Source: Pseudobdellovibrionaceae bacterium
GTDB lineage: Bacteria > Bdellovibrionota_B > Oligoflexia > Oligoflexales > Bog-1112
Length of the DNA: 50,490 nt
NCBI GenBank assembly: GCA_002711925.1
Contig: PASJ01000033.1
Span: 1-50,490 of the forward strand
Direction of reading: 5' to 3'
Shown here: one piece after another, positions 37,482 to 46,711 of the stretch
Layout: every line of letters begins with the position of its first letter
Position numbering within the stretch: the stretch's first letter is position 1
Notes under the pieces: model-generated
Told to the model about the DNA's origin: nothing
What the model saw: the letters and a program-made list of their open reading frames with translations, nothing else
Database searches by the model: none
Position numbers and translations under genes: made by a program

Positions 37482-38219
37482 TTATGGATTTTTTATATGT
37501 TTAATGGCTAGCATAGTTCCCCCAACAACAGCAAGAGGCATTGTTACTATTTGCACAAGTGGTAAGAGCATCCATATACCCAGCCCTAGAAGCGACCAAA
37601 AATGCTTTAAAGCTTGGGGTAGTCTTTGATTAAATAACCACGCTCTGCGTGCCAAGGTGAAATCATAGAATTCCCAGGCGAGAAAAAAACACGTCAAGAC
37701 AGGAGACAAAACGTTCACTCCAGGAATAAAAAGGACTATAACCGAGCAGAAGAGGATAAAAAAGCTTTTTTTAATTTCCTCTTTCATAAGTTTTAATGAT
37801 TGCCAAAAAGTAAAATCTTCAGGCTGTTTATCACTTATACTTTTTTCAACCTGCAAAGAAACATACTCGTAAATTGGCGATGACAGGATATTTACAAGAA
37901 GAACTTGAACAAGAAAAGCAAGAATCACCACGGCTACAGAAAGAATAAACTTTATCAAATAAAAAAGAGCGGTAGTCCACCAAGTGTCCGGGGTAAAGAA
38001 AATAAGGGTAGCAACGAAGCTTTCAAAATAATTGGAAAAAAAAATTCCTAAAGCAAAAGCAACTATAGAAAAAGACAAAACTATAGGAAAAAAAAGTAAC
38101 AACAAACACGAGGGGTTCTGCCTTAGCCAGCGCAAACCATCAATAAAAACAGAAAAACCAAGTAAAAATTCCCGGAATGGATTAAAATTCGAAAGAAAAA
38201 AATATTTTTTCCCAATCAT
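37482..38219 (-). CDS. EI24/CysZ-like integral membrane protein
   Basis: A 245-residue protein with about four to six membrane helices. The N-terminal segment FREFLLGFSVFIDGLRWLRQ, followed by a long hydrophobic pair, and the later EFYDFTLARRAW match the EI24/DUF540 family. That family includes the sulfate permease-like CysZ and eukaryotic EI24. No sulfur-metabolism gene is nearby, so a CysZ function is not claimed. It is directly upstream of recA (44-base gap, same strand) and diverges from ung. Start ATG at 38219. Confidence 0.8.
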   Translation of the reverse strand: MIGKKYFFLSNFNPFREFLLGFSVFIDGLRWLRQNPSCLLLLFFPIVLSFSIVAFALGIFFSNYFESFVATLIFFTPDTWWTTALFYLIKFILSVAVVILAFLVQVLLVNILSSPIYEYVSLQVEKSISDKQPEDFTFWQSLKLMKEEIKKSFFILFCSVIVLFIPGVNVLSPVLTCFFLAWEFYDFTLARRAWLFNQRLPQALKHFWSLLGLGIWMLLPLVQIVTMPLAVVGGTMLAIKHIKNP

Positions 38220-38450
38220 CTTAGCTCTTTCCTATCTGATGTTTATTAAAAATAAGAATCTTTTATCACTTTGCTTTCTATTGTTTTACAACTATCATAT
38301 TTTATTTTAACTTAATTTAATGCATAAGCCGTGATAAAATTCACCTTTTGTTTTTTAAAGTTTCTTTCGTTAAAAGAAATATCACCCAAATTAAGTAGCA
38401 AAAAATTATGTAAATTAGTTCATCAGAAAAGGTGTGATACACAAGTAAAA

Positions 38451-39155
38451 ATGGAAAATCAAGATAAGATAAAAAAAAATAATGATATCGGACTAAGTGG
38501 AGAGTGGAAAGAACATCTACTTGACCAATTCTCAAAAGATTATATGAAAAAACTAAAGAAATTCCTTGTCAATGAAAAAAAAGTTGGGAAAGTTATCTAT
38601 CCAAAAGGCCAAGATATTTTTAATGCCTTTAATCTAACACAATTTTCGCAAGTTAAAGTTGTTATTCTAGGACAAGACCCTTATCATGGAGAGGGTCAAG
38701 CACATGGGTTGAGTTTTTCCGTACCTAGAGGAATGAAAGTACCCCCCTCCCTAGTTAATATTATAAAAGAAATAACAAGGGAAAAAAATGAGCCCAGACC
38801 AGACCACGGCTGCCTAAAATCATGGGCTGAACAAGGCGTTCTACTTCTAAATTCAGTTTTAACAGTAGAAAGAAAAAAACCCGGATCACACCAAGGAAAA
38901 GGCTGGGAGTCTTTCACAGATAGGGTTATTGAGGTACTTAATCTTAAAAAAGAAAATCTTGTTTTTCTTCTTTGGGGAGCTTACGCACAAAAAAAATGTA
39001 GTAAAATCGATACAAATCGCCACTATGTTTTAACAAGTTCTCACCCCTCACCATTTTCTGTTTATAGAGGGTTTATGGGTTGTCAGCATTTTGAAAAAAC
39101 AAACGAATATCTCAAAAAGCACAAGAAAAAACCTATAATGTGGCTTCCTCTTTAA
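38451..39155 (+). CDS. ung: uracil-DNA glycosylase
   Basis: Ung removes uracil from DNA as the first step of base excision repair. The 234-residue protein has the catalytic water-activating motif GQDPYHGEGQAHGLSF (Asp near residue 76), a PPS segment (VPPSLVNIIKEI), LLLNSVLTV, and the DNA-intercalation motif SSHPSPFS (His near 198). All are of the family-1 Ung type. The start is placed at ATG 38451, which fits the usual length. Reading back to the GTG at 38331 would add an unusual basic leader. It is a single gene, divergent from the EI24-recA unit. Confidence 0.97.
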   Translation: MENQDKIKKNNDIGLSGEWKEHLLDQFSKDYMKKLKKFLVNEKKVGKVIYPKGQDIFNAFNLTQFSQVKVVILGQDPYHGEGQAHGLSFSVPRGMKVPPSLVNIIKEITREKNEPRPDHGCLKSWAEQGVLLLNSVLTVERKKPGSHQGKGWESFTDRVIEVLNLKKENLVFLLWGAYAQKKCSKIDTNRHYVLTSSHPSPFSVYRGFMGCQHFEKTNEYLKKHKKKPIMWLPL

Positions 39156-39263
39156 ATCTTATGTTCTAACATTAGATTCCATAAATAATACAGTTAATTA
39201 AATGGATTTTGAGACCTTATTTTTTTATTGAGTGAATTATTTATTTTTTGAAAAATATAATTA

Positions 39264-40409
39264 TTAAATACTTTTTCGAGAAAAATCTTCTGATGATTTC
39301 AATCTAGATTTTTTTGAACGAAGAAAAATAAAAGGGATCAAACCAAAAAGATTTAAAAACATTTGACCAACAAATATAATGTTAAAAATATTAGCTCCTC
39401 CTTCAACACCAGCCATAGAGAATAAAGTTGTAAATGCAGCATGGCCAGTACCGAGTCCACCTGGAGCTAAAGGTACAGACTGAAGTAAAAGACCAAACGG
39501 ATAAACCACACAAATCGACAACCAATCAAAACTTCGACCAACAATAAAACTAGTTACAAAAAGAGTATATAGAAGTAGTAAACATTGAAAAATAACACCT
39601 AAAAGTACTGCAAAAAAAAGATTACGAGAATGATCTCTATAAATAAGTGCAGCATGATAAACTTTTTTAAAAAAGGAAGATCCTGGAAAGTGAAACTGAA
39701 GGAAAAACTTAATTGGATCAAAACCTTCACCGTAAATAATAATAAAAAAGAAAATTGTCATCAAGATAAAGAAAAATGTCGAAAAATAAAAAACAGGTCT
39801 AACTGCTGCGGGGATAAAATTAAAGTTAAAAAGGGTAACTAAAAAGGAAATAGAAAAAAGAGCATAAAAACCAATAATTCTATCCATTAAGATACTAAAA
39901 AAAATAGGTGTTTTCTTATGCTCTGGAAAAGATTTAATGATATAACTCACTTTAACAAGATCTCCACTCACAGAACCAGGTATAACAGAATTAAAGAATA
40001 AGCCAACACAACTGTAAAGAATTGTTTGAATTTTACTTATCTCTAGTTGCAATGGAAGAAGGAGCAAATGCCACCTCATAGCATTCAAGAACAAAGCTCC
40101 ACCTAACCACAAAATAAAGTTAGAAAAAAAAATACTTTTTTCTTCCACAAGAAGATGAAGGGTTTGAAAATCAATTAAGTCATCGTAAAAAAGCCAAGAT
40201 AAAATTAAAAAACACAAAGTAAGGCGAAAGAAAAACCCAAAGTATTGATAAAATCGATGAAGATAGGTTACTATTTTTTTTAGTAAAAGCATCCTGAAAT
40301 CCCTATGATTTTTTCCAAGTCGTAATACCGTATATAATAAAAGAAAAAAAAACACATTAGCAAATGAGATCAAAAAAGCGGAAAGAAAGAAAAAAATATT
40401 CTTTAGCAT
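39264..40409 (-). CDS. flippase-like membrane protein (UPF0104/AglD-type)
   Basis: A 381-residue integral membrane protein with about eight or more hydrophobic helices. It matches the lysylphosphatidylglycerol-synthase-like transmembrane family: NAMRWHLLLLPLQLEI, SVIPGSVSGDLVKVSYIIK, FSILMDRIIGFYAL and PLAPGGLGTGHAAFTTLFS near residue 320. These proteins act as flippases or membrane partners of glycosyl- or lipid-modifying enzymes. The tail is basic. It follows rlmN by 12 bases on the same strand and is probably co-transcribed. The substrate is unknown. Confidence 0.85.
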   Translation of the reverse strand: MLKNIFFFLSAFLISFANVFFFLLLYTVLRLGKNHRDFRMLLLKKIVTYLHRFYQYFGFFFRLTLCFLILSWLFYDDLIDFQTLHLLVEEKSIFFSNFILWLGGALFLNAMRWHLLLLPLQLEISKIQTILYSCVGLFFNSVIPGSVSGDLVKVSYIIKSFPEHKKTPIFFSILMDRIIGFYALFSISFLVTLFNFNFIPAAVRPVFYFSTFFFILMTIFFFIIIYGEGFDPIKFFLQFHFPGSSFFKKVYHAALIYRDHSRNLFFAVLLGVIFQCLLLLYTLFVTSFIVGRSFDWLSICVVYPFGLLLQSVPLAPGGLGTGHAAFTTLFSMAGVEGGANIFNIIFVGQMFLNLFGLIPFIFLRSKKSRLKSSEDFSRKSI

Positions 40410-40421
40410 TATGTTTTGAGT

Positions 40422-41495
40422 TTAAAAACCCACAACATTTTTTCTTAAAGGGACACAATTAATTTTTTCTTTATCTTTTGCAGCCAATTGTCCACATGCT
40501 GCGGAAACTCCTTGCCCCTTTGAGTAACGAACAGGTGAAGGAATTCCCCGTTCGGATAAATGCTTTTGGAAAAATTCTATTTCTTGCTCAACTGGTCTTT
40601 TAAATGGCATACCCGGGTGTTCATTAAACGGAATAAGATTAACCTTAACTTTTAAGCCGTGAATAAATTTCACTAGCTCTTTTGCATGCTGGGGTGCCAT
40701 GTTTTCCCCTTGAATAAGTATGTACTCTAAGGTGATTTTATTCCCTGTATTTTTTTGGTACGTGTGAAGGCTTTCTTTGAGTCGAGCTAGCGAATAACGT
40801 CTGTTAATAGGCATAAGCTTACTTCGCAATTTGTCGTTACAAGCGTGAAGAGAAATAGCTAAAGCTGACTTTGTTTTCGTACTAAGTTCTTCGATTCTAT
40901 CGGCTAAACCAGAAGTAGAAACCGTTACTTTTCTTGAAGAAAGACCAAGACGGGCCTCATCAGTTAAAGCTTCAACGGAAGCAAGGACATTTTCGAAGTT
41001 ATCAAGAGGCTCCCCCATACCCATGAAAACAACATGACTTATCTGGCGACCCTCTTCAGAAACGATTTGATTGGCTAAATAAAATTGACCTAAAATTTCT
41101 TCTAAAGAAAGATGACGGAAAAAACCAAGCTTACCAGTTTGGCAAAATGCACAAGCAAGCTTACAACCAACTTGACTGGAGACGCAAAGACTGGTTCTGT
41201 TTTCATACCTCAAAATTACAGCTTCGTAACTTTGCTGTTTTAAGCCTTTAAGGAGTAATTTACTAGCACCATCAGAAGAGTTAAGGCGTTCAATAATGTC
41301 AAGTTTGGGCCAAGTAAAAAGACTTCCTAACTCTTCTTGCAAAGACTTTGGCAAGTTTTTCATCAAAGAAATGTCTGCGACCCTTTTCTTATATAACCAG
41401 TCAAAAAGCTGTTGTGCGCGAAACTTTTTATGCCCCTTAGACAGTAAATAATCTTCAAGTTCTGTCTTACTGTACGAAAAAATAGACCTAATCAT
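40422..41495 (-). CDS. rlmN: dual-specificity RNA methyltransferase RlmN
   Basis: A radical-SAM enzyme that makes 2-methyladenosine at A2503 of 23S rRNA and, in many bacteria, A37 of some tRNAs. The 357-residue protein has the 4Fe-4S/SAM motif CKLACAFCQTG (CxxxCxxC, around residues 112-119), the segment VVFMGMGEPLDNFENV, and the C-terminal catalytic cysteine in VSAACGQLAAK. N-terminal fold and length are normal. ATG at 41495 fits the family start. It precedes the flippase-like gene by 12 bases on the same strand. Confidence 0.97.
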   Translation of the reverse strand: MIRSIFSYSKTELEDYLLSKGHKKFRAQQLFDWLYKKRVADISLMKNLPKSLQEELGSLFTWPKLDIIERLNSSDGASKLLLKGLKQQSYEAVILRYENRTSLCVSSQVGCKLACAFCQTGKLGFFRHLSLEEILGQFYLANQIVSEEGRQISHVVFMGMGEPLDNFENVLASVEALTDEARLGLSSRKVTVSTSGLADRIEELSTKTKSALAISLHACNDKLRSKLMPINRRYSLARLKESLHTYQKNTGNKITLEYILIQGENMAPQHAKELVKFIHGLKVKVNLIPFNEHPGMPFKRPVEQEIEFFQKHLSERGIPSPVRYSKGQGVSAACGQLAAKDKEKINCVPLRKNVVGF

Positions 41496-41562
41496 TTTTT
41501 ATTTTACCCTGCCAAAAAACTAATCAATATATTGTTATTAATGCTAAGACTAAAATTTTGAA

Positions 41563-42384
41563 TCACCCAAAATAGCTCAAGCCGATAGAAGTATATATAA
41601 ATCTTTGAGACTCATTTTTTTTATGATCATCTTTTCTAAAAAAATCAACAACGTCCCACCCAGTACCAAATTCGATATTTAACCAAAGATCTTTTGTAAG
41701 AGCTCTTTTCGAAATAGAGCCAAATAAATTGAGACGAAAACCTGATGCTACTTCATCACCTTTTTTACCTTGTATGGATTTTGTTTTAATTCCAGACTCG
41801 AAAACAAATTTTTGTTGATCCGTGACAATTCTCAGTTTAATCGCAGCCGGTAAAAGAAAACGAATGGATAAATTTCTACTGATATCAAAGTAACCACCCA
41901 CAAGTGGAAGATGAGAAAATCTATTAGGAACTTTTCTAAGTCGATAAAGAAATCTTCTAATATGTAGGGAGTCAAAAAAAACGAAGTCCTTAGCGACAAC
42001 AAACGTCAAATTATAAACAATCAAGTCATGCTTGTTGTTGAAAAAAAATTGATCAAGTACATAAAAAGTCATTGTACTACTATCGAACGATTGAGAGAAA
42101 ATATTACCGATACTATAATGATTATCAATAAACGAGTTGTTTTCCCCATGGTTAATATCGTAAGAAGCACTTAAAAGCCCGTAAGCCTTAAAATTTGATC
42201 CATCATAAAAACTAAAAGGCGCTTGACTTGTTAAAATATTCTTTCGCAATAAGAAACCGTCTTTTTCTTTATAAACAAATGAAGAGGCATCAAAGATGTC
42301 TATCTTATTTTCTAATTGTGCCTTTAAGTTGTTAAAGCTTAAGATTACTCCAAAGCAAATACACAACAATTTTACTCTATTCAT
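41563..42384 (-). CDS. exported protein, possible outer-membrane barrel
   Basis: A 273-residue protein with signal peptide MNRVKLLCICFGVILSFN (cleavage near residue 22, after LKAQ). ATG 42384 is preferred because AAGGA precedes it; the in-frame extension to 42486 adds a less plausible segment. The mature part has many short aromatic-rich stretches (SYFVF-like, YTSIGLSYFG at the end) and no membrane helix, consistent with a beta-barrel. It lies 67 bases upstream of rlmN on the same strand and after mqnD. No family recognised. Confidence 0.6.
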   Translation of the reverse strand: MNRVKLLCICFGVILSFNNLKAQLENKIDIFDASSFVYKEKDGFLLRKNILTSQAPFSFYDGSNFKAYGLLSASYDINHGENNSFIDNHYSIGNIFSQSFDSSTMTFYVLDQFFFNNKHDLIVYNLTFVVAKDFVFFDSLHIRRFLYRLRKVPNRFSHLPLVGGYFDISRNLSIRFLLPAAIKLRIVTDQQKFVFESGIKTKSIQGKKGDEVASGFRLNLFGSISKRALTKDLWLNIEFGTGWDVVDFFRKDDHKKNESQRFIYTSIGLSYFG

Positions 42385-42502
42385 GTGTTCCTTAAGACTT
42401 AGAAAAACAAAATAAGATCTATCGAAGAAACCTAGCATAAAAAACCCTGTAAACCTAGTATTTTTTGTGTTGTGCTGTAATATCAATGAGTTAATGAACT
42501 GT

Positions 42503-43297
42503 TCAAAACAAGCTTTTATTCAAAAAATGCCTTAAAACTCTTATTGCTTGGTTTTTCTCTTCATTTGATATTGGCTGATCAACAAATTGATCGATATGAC
42601 TCCAAATAGTTTGTTCTTTTTTCTCTTGGCTGAAGCGTTGTAGTAAAGATAAAACTAAATCTCTATTTGAGCGAGCAAAATTTAAGGATCGCTCTATATT
42701 GTAAGTAACTATATTTGATGATTTTTCTGTTATTTTCTTATTTAAAACTAAGCAACCAAGAGGAAGAAAAGTGCTGGTTTCCTCATACCAAAGTTCAGCA
42801 AGATCTAGGACTTCGCACAGTGAATGTTGCTTTAATACAGTCTTTGACTCGTTGATCACAAGGCCCATGTGACAAATACCTTTTTTTAAGGCTGGTATGA
42901 TATCAAAAAACGGCAGCTCAATTATTTTAAGGTGAGGAAAAAAACGTTGCAGCAATAAGCCTGATGTCGTTGTTCCTCCTGGTATAGCAACAATAGATTG
43001 GTCAAATGTTTTAGAACAAGATCTTTGTTTTACAAGTTTAGGACCGTTGGACTTTGCAAATGCTCCACCAATATTAAGAATTTTATATGTTTCTTGAAGT
43101 TTCAAATATTGAGCCATAGAAACTTTTGCTAAATCGTAATAACCTTTAGCGGTATAATGATTCAAATCTCTTATTTCAAGAATTGATATATTATCAGCGT
43201 CTAAAAAAGGGATAGCTTTTAGAAGGAAGCCGGAAAATAAATAAATATCATTAGGACATGGTGAAATTGCACAGTTTATTTGAGCTAAGTCTTGCAA
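42503..43297 (-). CDS. mqnD: 1,4-dihydroxy-6-naphthoate synthase (futalosine pathway)
   Basis: MqnD makes 1,4-dihydroxy-6-naphthoate from cyclic dehypoxanthine futalosine in the alternative menaquinone route. The 264-residue periplasmic-binding-protein-like fold starts with ISPCPNDIYLFSG, the family's CPND motif. It has DLAKVSMAQYLKLQETYKIL followed by GGAFAKSNGPKLV, and ends with TIWSHIDQFVDQPISN, all as in bacterial MqnD. The start is TTG at 43297 (AAGAAG seven bases upstream); no ATG fits. It is divergent from the FMN reductase gene. The other mqn genes are not in the window, so the full pathway is inferred. Confidence 0.9.
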   Translation of the reverse strand: MQDLAQINCAISPCPNDIYLFSGFLLKAIPFLDADNISILEIRDLNHYTAKGYYDLAKVSMAQYLKLQETYKILNIGGAFAKSNGPKLVKQRSCSKTFDQSIVAIPGGTTTSGLLLQRFFPHLKIIELPFFDIIPALKKGICHMGLVINESKTVLKQHSLCEVLDLAELWYEETSTFLPLGCLVLNKKITEKSSNIVTYNIERSLNFARSNRDLVLSLLQRFSQEKKEQTIWSHIDQFVDQPISNEEKNQAIRVLRHFLNKSLF

Positions 43298-43486
43298 TGT
43301 ATTTCTTCTTTAGCTGTAGGAAATGCTTTTCAAATATATCAGAAACTAGGTTAACCCGAAAAAATTATGCGAAACTAATTTTTTTTTCAAGGTAGAAAAT
43401 TAATAAACACTATCTTGAGAGAAACTTCGATGATAAATAATTGAACAACTTTTCATTTAAAACAATTGATGAAATAAGGACAATAG

Positions 43487-44086
43487 ATGAAATATACGAT
43501 TATTCCCGCAAGCCACAGAAAAGGTTCAAACAGCTTTAAAACAGCACAATATATACAAAAAGTTATTTCTAAAATGGATGGGGTTACCGACTGTTACCTG
43601 ATAGATTTAGCTGAAGAGTCACTTCCCATGTGGGGAGAAGAAAAAGAACGTGCTCAAAAAGTCTGGGGGCAAATTAAAAATAAATTATCAGATTCATCAG
43701 CACTAGTTGCCATTAGCCCTGAGTGGGGCGGAATGGCGACACCAATCATAAAAAATTTTTTCCTCTACTGCACAAATGAACATGTCGGCCACAAACCATG
43801 TATGATTGTTTCTGTTTCATCAGGAAGATCTGGTAGCTACCCTGTTTCAGAACTTAGAGCCAGTAGTTATAAAAATAACCGTATATGTTACATACCTGAC
43901 CATGTCATTGTACGAGATGTTGACAATGTGCTTAATGACTTTGAAAAACCAAGTTCTGAAAATGACCTTCTTATAAGAGACCGCATTCAATACTCTTGTA
44001 AAGTACTAAATGAATACAACAAAGCCTTCTGCCTTATTCGAGAAAGTAAAGTGATTGATTTCAAAAATTATGCCAACGGTATGTAA
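43487..44086 (+). CDS. NADPH-dependent FMN reductase family protein
   Basis: A 199-residue flavodoxin-fold protein. IIPASHRKGSNSFKTAQY is the phosphate-binding loop of FMN (about residues 4-20), and ISPEWGGMATPIIKNFF is the family's second FMN segment (about 80-95), as in SsuE/ArsH/YieF-type reductases. Such enzymes reduce FMN or quinones with NADPH; the physiological substrate is unclear. AAGGAC lies before the ATG. It diverges from mqnD; a quinone link between the two is possible but unproven. Confidence 0.85.
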   Translation: MKYTIIPASHRKGSNSFKTAQYIQKVISKMDGVTDCYLIDLAEESLPMWGEEKERAQKVWGQIKNKLSDSSALVAISPEWGGMATPIIKNFFLYCTNEHVGHKPCMIVSVSSGRSGSYPVSELRASSYKNNRICYIPDHVIVRDVDNVLNDFEKPSSENDLLIRDRIQYSCKVLNEYNKAFCLIRESKVIDFKNYANGM

Positions 44087-44379
44087 AAATTAATGCTTAA
44101 AATAAGACTTTAGTTATGGTTATGGTTAGTATTTATGTCGCCCAATGACATCTGCCTTAGATTGAAGCAATTCAGAACTTTAGAAGTATATGAAAAGGTT
44201 AACCTATTTAATTGATAAGTATTCCACCGACTCTGTGGATAAACTATATAGTGCTCAAATAGAAACCATAACACTAGAAATATTTTTTATTAAGCTCAGT
44301 ATTTATAAAAGATTATGGTGAAAAAATATTTCTACTTACAGTTAATTATAAAGTATTTCTTGAAACTATTTGGAATAAG

Positions 44380-45405
44380 CTATTTTTTGTTTAAGGCATG
44401 TTTTTTCTCAAGTAAATAGTGTGAAACAAAATACTCACTCCCATTATTGATAGCGAAGAAAACCTCGCAGGTCAGAAAAAAGATTCTCCAACGATGAAAC
44501 CAAACAAGAGGGTTTGGGTAATGATGTGAAAAAAGCTCAAGAACCTCTTTCTTTTTATTATCAAGATTTTTTAGCCATTCGTGTGACGTTTTAGAGTAAT
44601 GTATGCCTTCTACTTGCCAAGTCTGTTTTACAATAAGATCATCGTTAAAATGTGAAAAAATATCAGCACTTGGCATAATACCACCTTGGAAAAAGTATTT
44701 CGTCATCCAATCAGAATCGTTTTCTTGCTCGTACAAATAGGCTAGTTCCTTATGACAAAAAATATGAACAAAAACCTTTCCTTGATCGGCAAGATGGTGA
44801 CTTAATTTTGCTAATAAACGCTTATAGTTTCTTACATGCTCGAACATTTCAATGGAAACAATACGATCATATTTACTAGTTAAGTTGAGTGAGTTAACAT
44901 CTTGCCTATGTGCTGTTAGATTAGAAAGATTTAAATCTTGAGCCTGTTTATTGATAAAATCAATTTGATCTTTAGAGTTACTGACAGATGTAATCTGACA
45001 TGATGGAAACTTTCTAGCGATATACAAAGAAAAGCTACCCCATCCACAACCAAGATCTAAAATTTTTTGGTTATCTTTTATCTTAGCACGCTCTATATAT
45101 AATGAAAGCATGGCTTCCTCTGCTTTTGACAGTGTTTGGGTACCGTCAAAGAGTGAACATGAATACTTAAGATTTGACCCAAGAACATGTTTGAAAAAAT
45201 CGGGAGGAACCTCATAATGTTGCTCGTTAGCTTCATTTGTACTTTCTGCTATATCTCCTTGACTTAATTTTTTTATGATATTTAACTTATTTTCAATAAG
45301 AGAAGAATCACTAAAGCGACTTTTAGATAGATAATAAACGGCTTTTTTTAAAATAAAGTCCGGTATAAATCCTCTTTCAGATAAATATAAAGCTTGCCTT
45401 ATCAT
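44380..45405 (-). CDS. SAM methyltransferase, cyclopropane-synthase/coclaurine-NMT-like
   Basis: A 341-residue member of the cyclopropane fatty acid synthase superfamily. ATG 45405 is set by AAAGGAGATTTT directly upstream. Motifs: HYEVPPDFFKHVLGSNLKYSC (about residues 62-82), SAM motif I KILDLGCGWGSFSLYIA, and YDRIVSIEMFEHV. C-terminal features FFQGGIMPSADIF, GIHYSKTSHEWL and MNNGSEYFVSHYLLEK-like residues resemble plant coclaurine N-methyltransferases and their bacterial homologues more than classical Cfa. The bicarbonate-site Glu of Cfa cannot be confirmed. It may act on a lipid or small amine. It lies downstream of the AlkB-like gene on the same strand with a 125-base gap. Confidence 0.85.
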   Translation of the reverse strand: MIRQALYLSERGFIPDFILKKAVYYLSKSRFSDSSLIENKLNIIKKLSQGDIAESTNEANEQHYEVPPDFFKHVLGSNLKYSCSLFDGTQTLSKAEEAMLSLYIERAKIKDNQKILDLGCGWGSFSLYIARKFPSCQITSVSNSKDQIDFINKQAQDLNLSNLTAHRQDVNSLNLTSKYDRIVSIEMFEHVRNYKRLLAKLSHHLADQGKVFVHIFCHKELAYLYEQENDSDWMTKYFFQGGIMPSADIFSHFNDDLIVKQTWQVEGIHYSKTSHEWLKNLDNKKKEVLELFSHHYPNPLVWFHRWRIFFLTCEVFFAINNGSEYFVSHYLLEKKHALNKK

Positions 45406-45530
45406 AAAATCTCCTTTCAAAAAAAATTTCTCCCCAAATTTCGCTGAAAAATTCTTGAAACGAGTTTATAAAAAAAATATAAAAAAGGATAATCTTTAAC
45501 TCATATGATTAAATAAATAATATCAATGAA

Positions 45531-46619
45531 CTAATCTTCAGTTAATTCATACATTACATCTATAAGTGTTTTATCTGAAATCTGATGTGCTCTAAGTGGT
45601 TGAGGCATGGGTGGATAAGCACCGGTGTAGGGTTCAAAACATGAAAACTCAGACGGTGGGTTGAACGGTTTTTTTATTGACTGATTAGCCTCACTAATAC
45701 CTTCAGGTAACTGATTCAAAACAGGATCTTTTACTTCACTAGCCGAAGTGCTACCATCATAAGTCGCGCTAGATGCTGCACCTTTGTCTTCATCAAAATT
45801 ATTATCTTCAATGCTAAAAGAAGGTAAGATATTTTTACTAGCTATTAGCATCTTGACAAAAAAATCAAGTTTTTCATCCGGAGTTGGGCCAGGAAACTTC
45901 ACTTGCCTAAAAGTTATGCTTAGACGATCTCTTTTGTGTCCCGAAACTTTATATGGATCAACACCATGTCTGTAATTACTACGAATTTCTCCGGTTTGCA
46001 CATAAATTAATCCTGGAGATTCCACAACTGAGACCTTTCTCCCTTCAGAAAGAATAAATTTGAGCCCGTGGTCTGGAACACTATTTTCAAGTATCAGAGT
46101 CCATATGGTATCTCCATTTTTATTTAGATCATCTGTGTGAAAGCCTATAGACTGTGAGTTATTGTATCTACGAATAACAATATTTGCCCAATTCCAATTA
46201 TCAAACGTTTGTTCCTGAACCAAGCCTGCCTTCTTACGAACATCATCTTGAAATTTAGAAAGAATAAGAGCAAGAGCTTCAAATATAGTTTTTCTATCTT
46301 CACCGAGATCTTCACCTGCGAGATATTCTGATCTTATCATTCTTTGGTTATCTGATATGGTTACTTTATTTGAAAAACCAAGCTCAACAGATTTAGATAT
46401 GCTTCTACGTGATCCTAGTGAAGGACTATCTTGAATTAATTTTTTTGCAGCCTCTTTAATTTTTTCAATATTTAAAAAATCACGACTACTATAAAAAACT
46501 AAACCTAATCGTTCAAGCTCAGAGTCTTGGGATAAAGCAGAACTTGACAAAGAAAAAGATGCAGAAAAAATTTTATCTGCAAATGAAAGTACGAATAACA
46601 ATAATAACAATCTTTTCAC
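45531..46619 (-). CDS. exported AlkB-like Fe(II)/2-oxoglutarate dioxygenase
   Basis: A 362-residue protein with a strong Sec signal peptide (MKRLLLLLFVLSFADKIFSA, cleavage near residue 20). Residues about 60-240 form an AlkB-type dioxygenase domain. The iron ligands are H161 and D163 (IGFHTDDL) and H218 (YRHGVDP), and R232...R238 forms the RxxxxxR that binds 2-oxoglutarate (RDRLSITFRQ). AlkB enzymes normally work on nucleic acid inside cells, so a signal peptide is striking. The C-terminal 100 residues are Pro/Ser-rich and disordered, ending in SDKTLIDVMYELTED. GTG start with AGAGG six bases upstream. It is a single gene downstream of addA. Confidence 0.85.
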   Translation of the reverse strand: MKRLLLLLFVLSFADKIFSASFSLSSSALSQDSELERLGLVFYSSRDFLNIEKIKEAAKKLIQDSPSLGSRRSISKSVELGFSNKVTISDNQRMIRSEYLAGEDLGEDRKTIFEALALILSKFQDDVRKKAGLVQEQTFDNWNWANIVIRRYNNSQSIGFHTDDLNKNGDTIWTLILENSVPDHGLKFILSEGRKVSVVESPGLIYVQTGEIRSNYRHGVDPYKVSGHKRDRLSITFRQVKFPGPTPDEKLDFFVKMLIASKNILPSFSIEDNNFDEDKGAASSATYDGSTSASEVKDPVLNQLPEGISEANQSIKKPFNPPSEFSCFEPYTGAYPPMPQPLRAHQISDKTLIDVMYELTED

Positions 46620-46711
46620 AATGGGCCTCTTGGTTGGTTTTCTTAATCTTGTTAAAATTACCAGATAATCTATATTATTTTTTTATAAAGATCAAGAAAA
46701 AGAAAAACTAT

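Noticed and set aside
38331-38450. In-frame 5' extension of ung to a GTG
   Set aside because: It adds 40 basic residues not typical of Ung, and the ATG at 38451 matches the family start.
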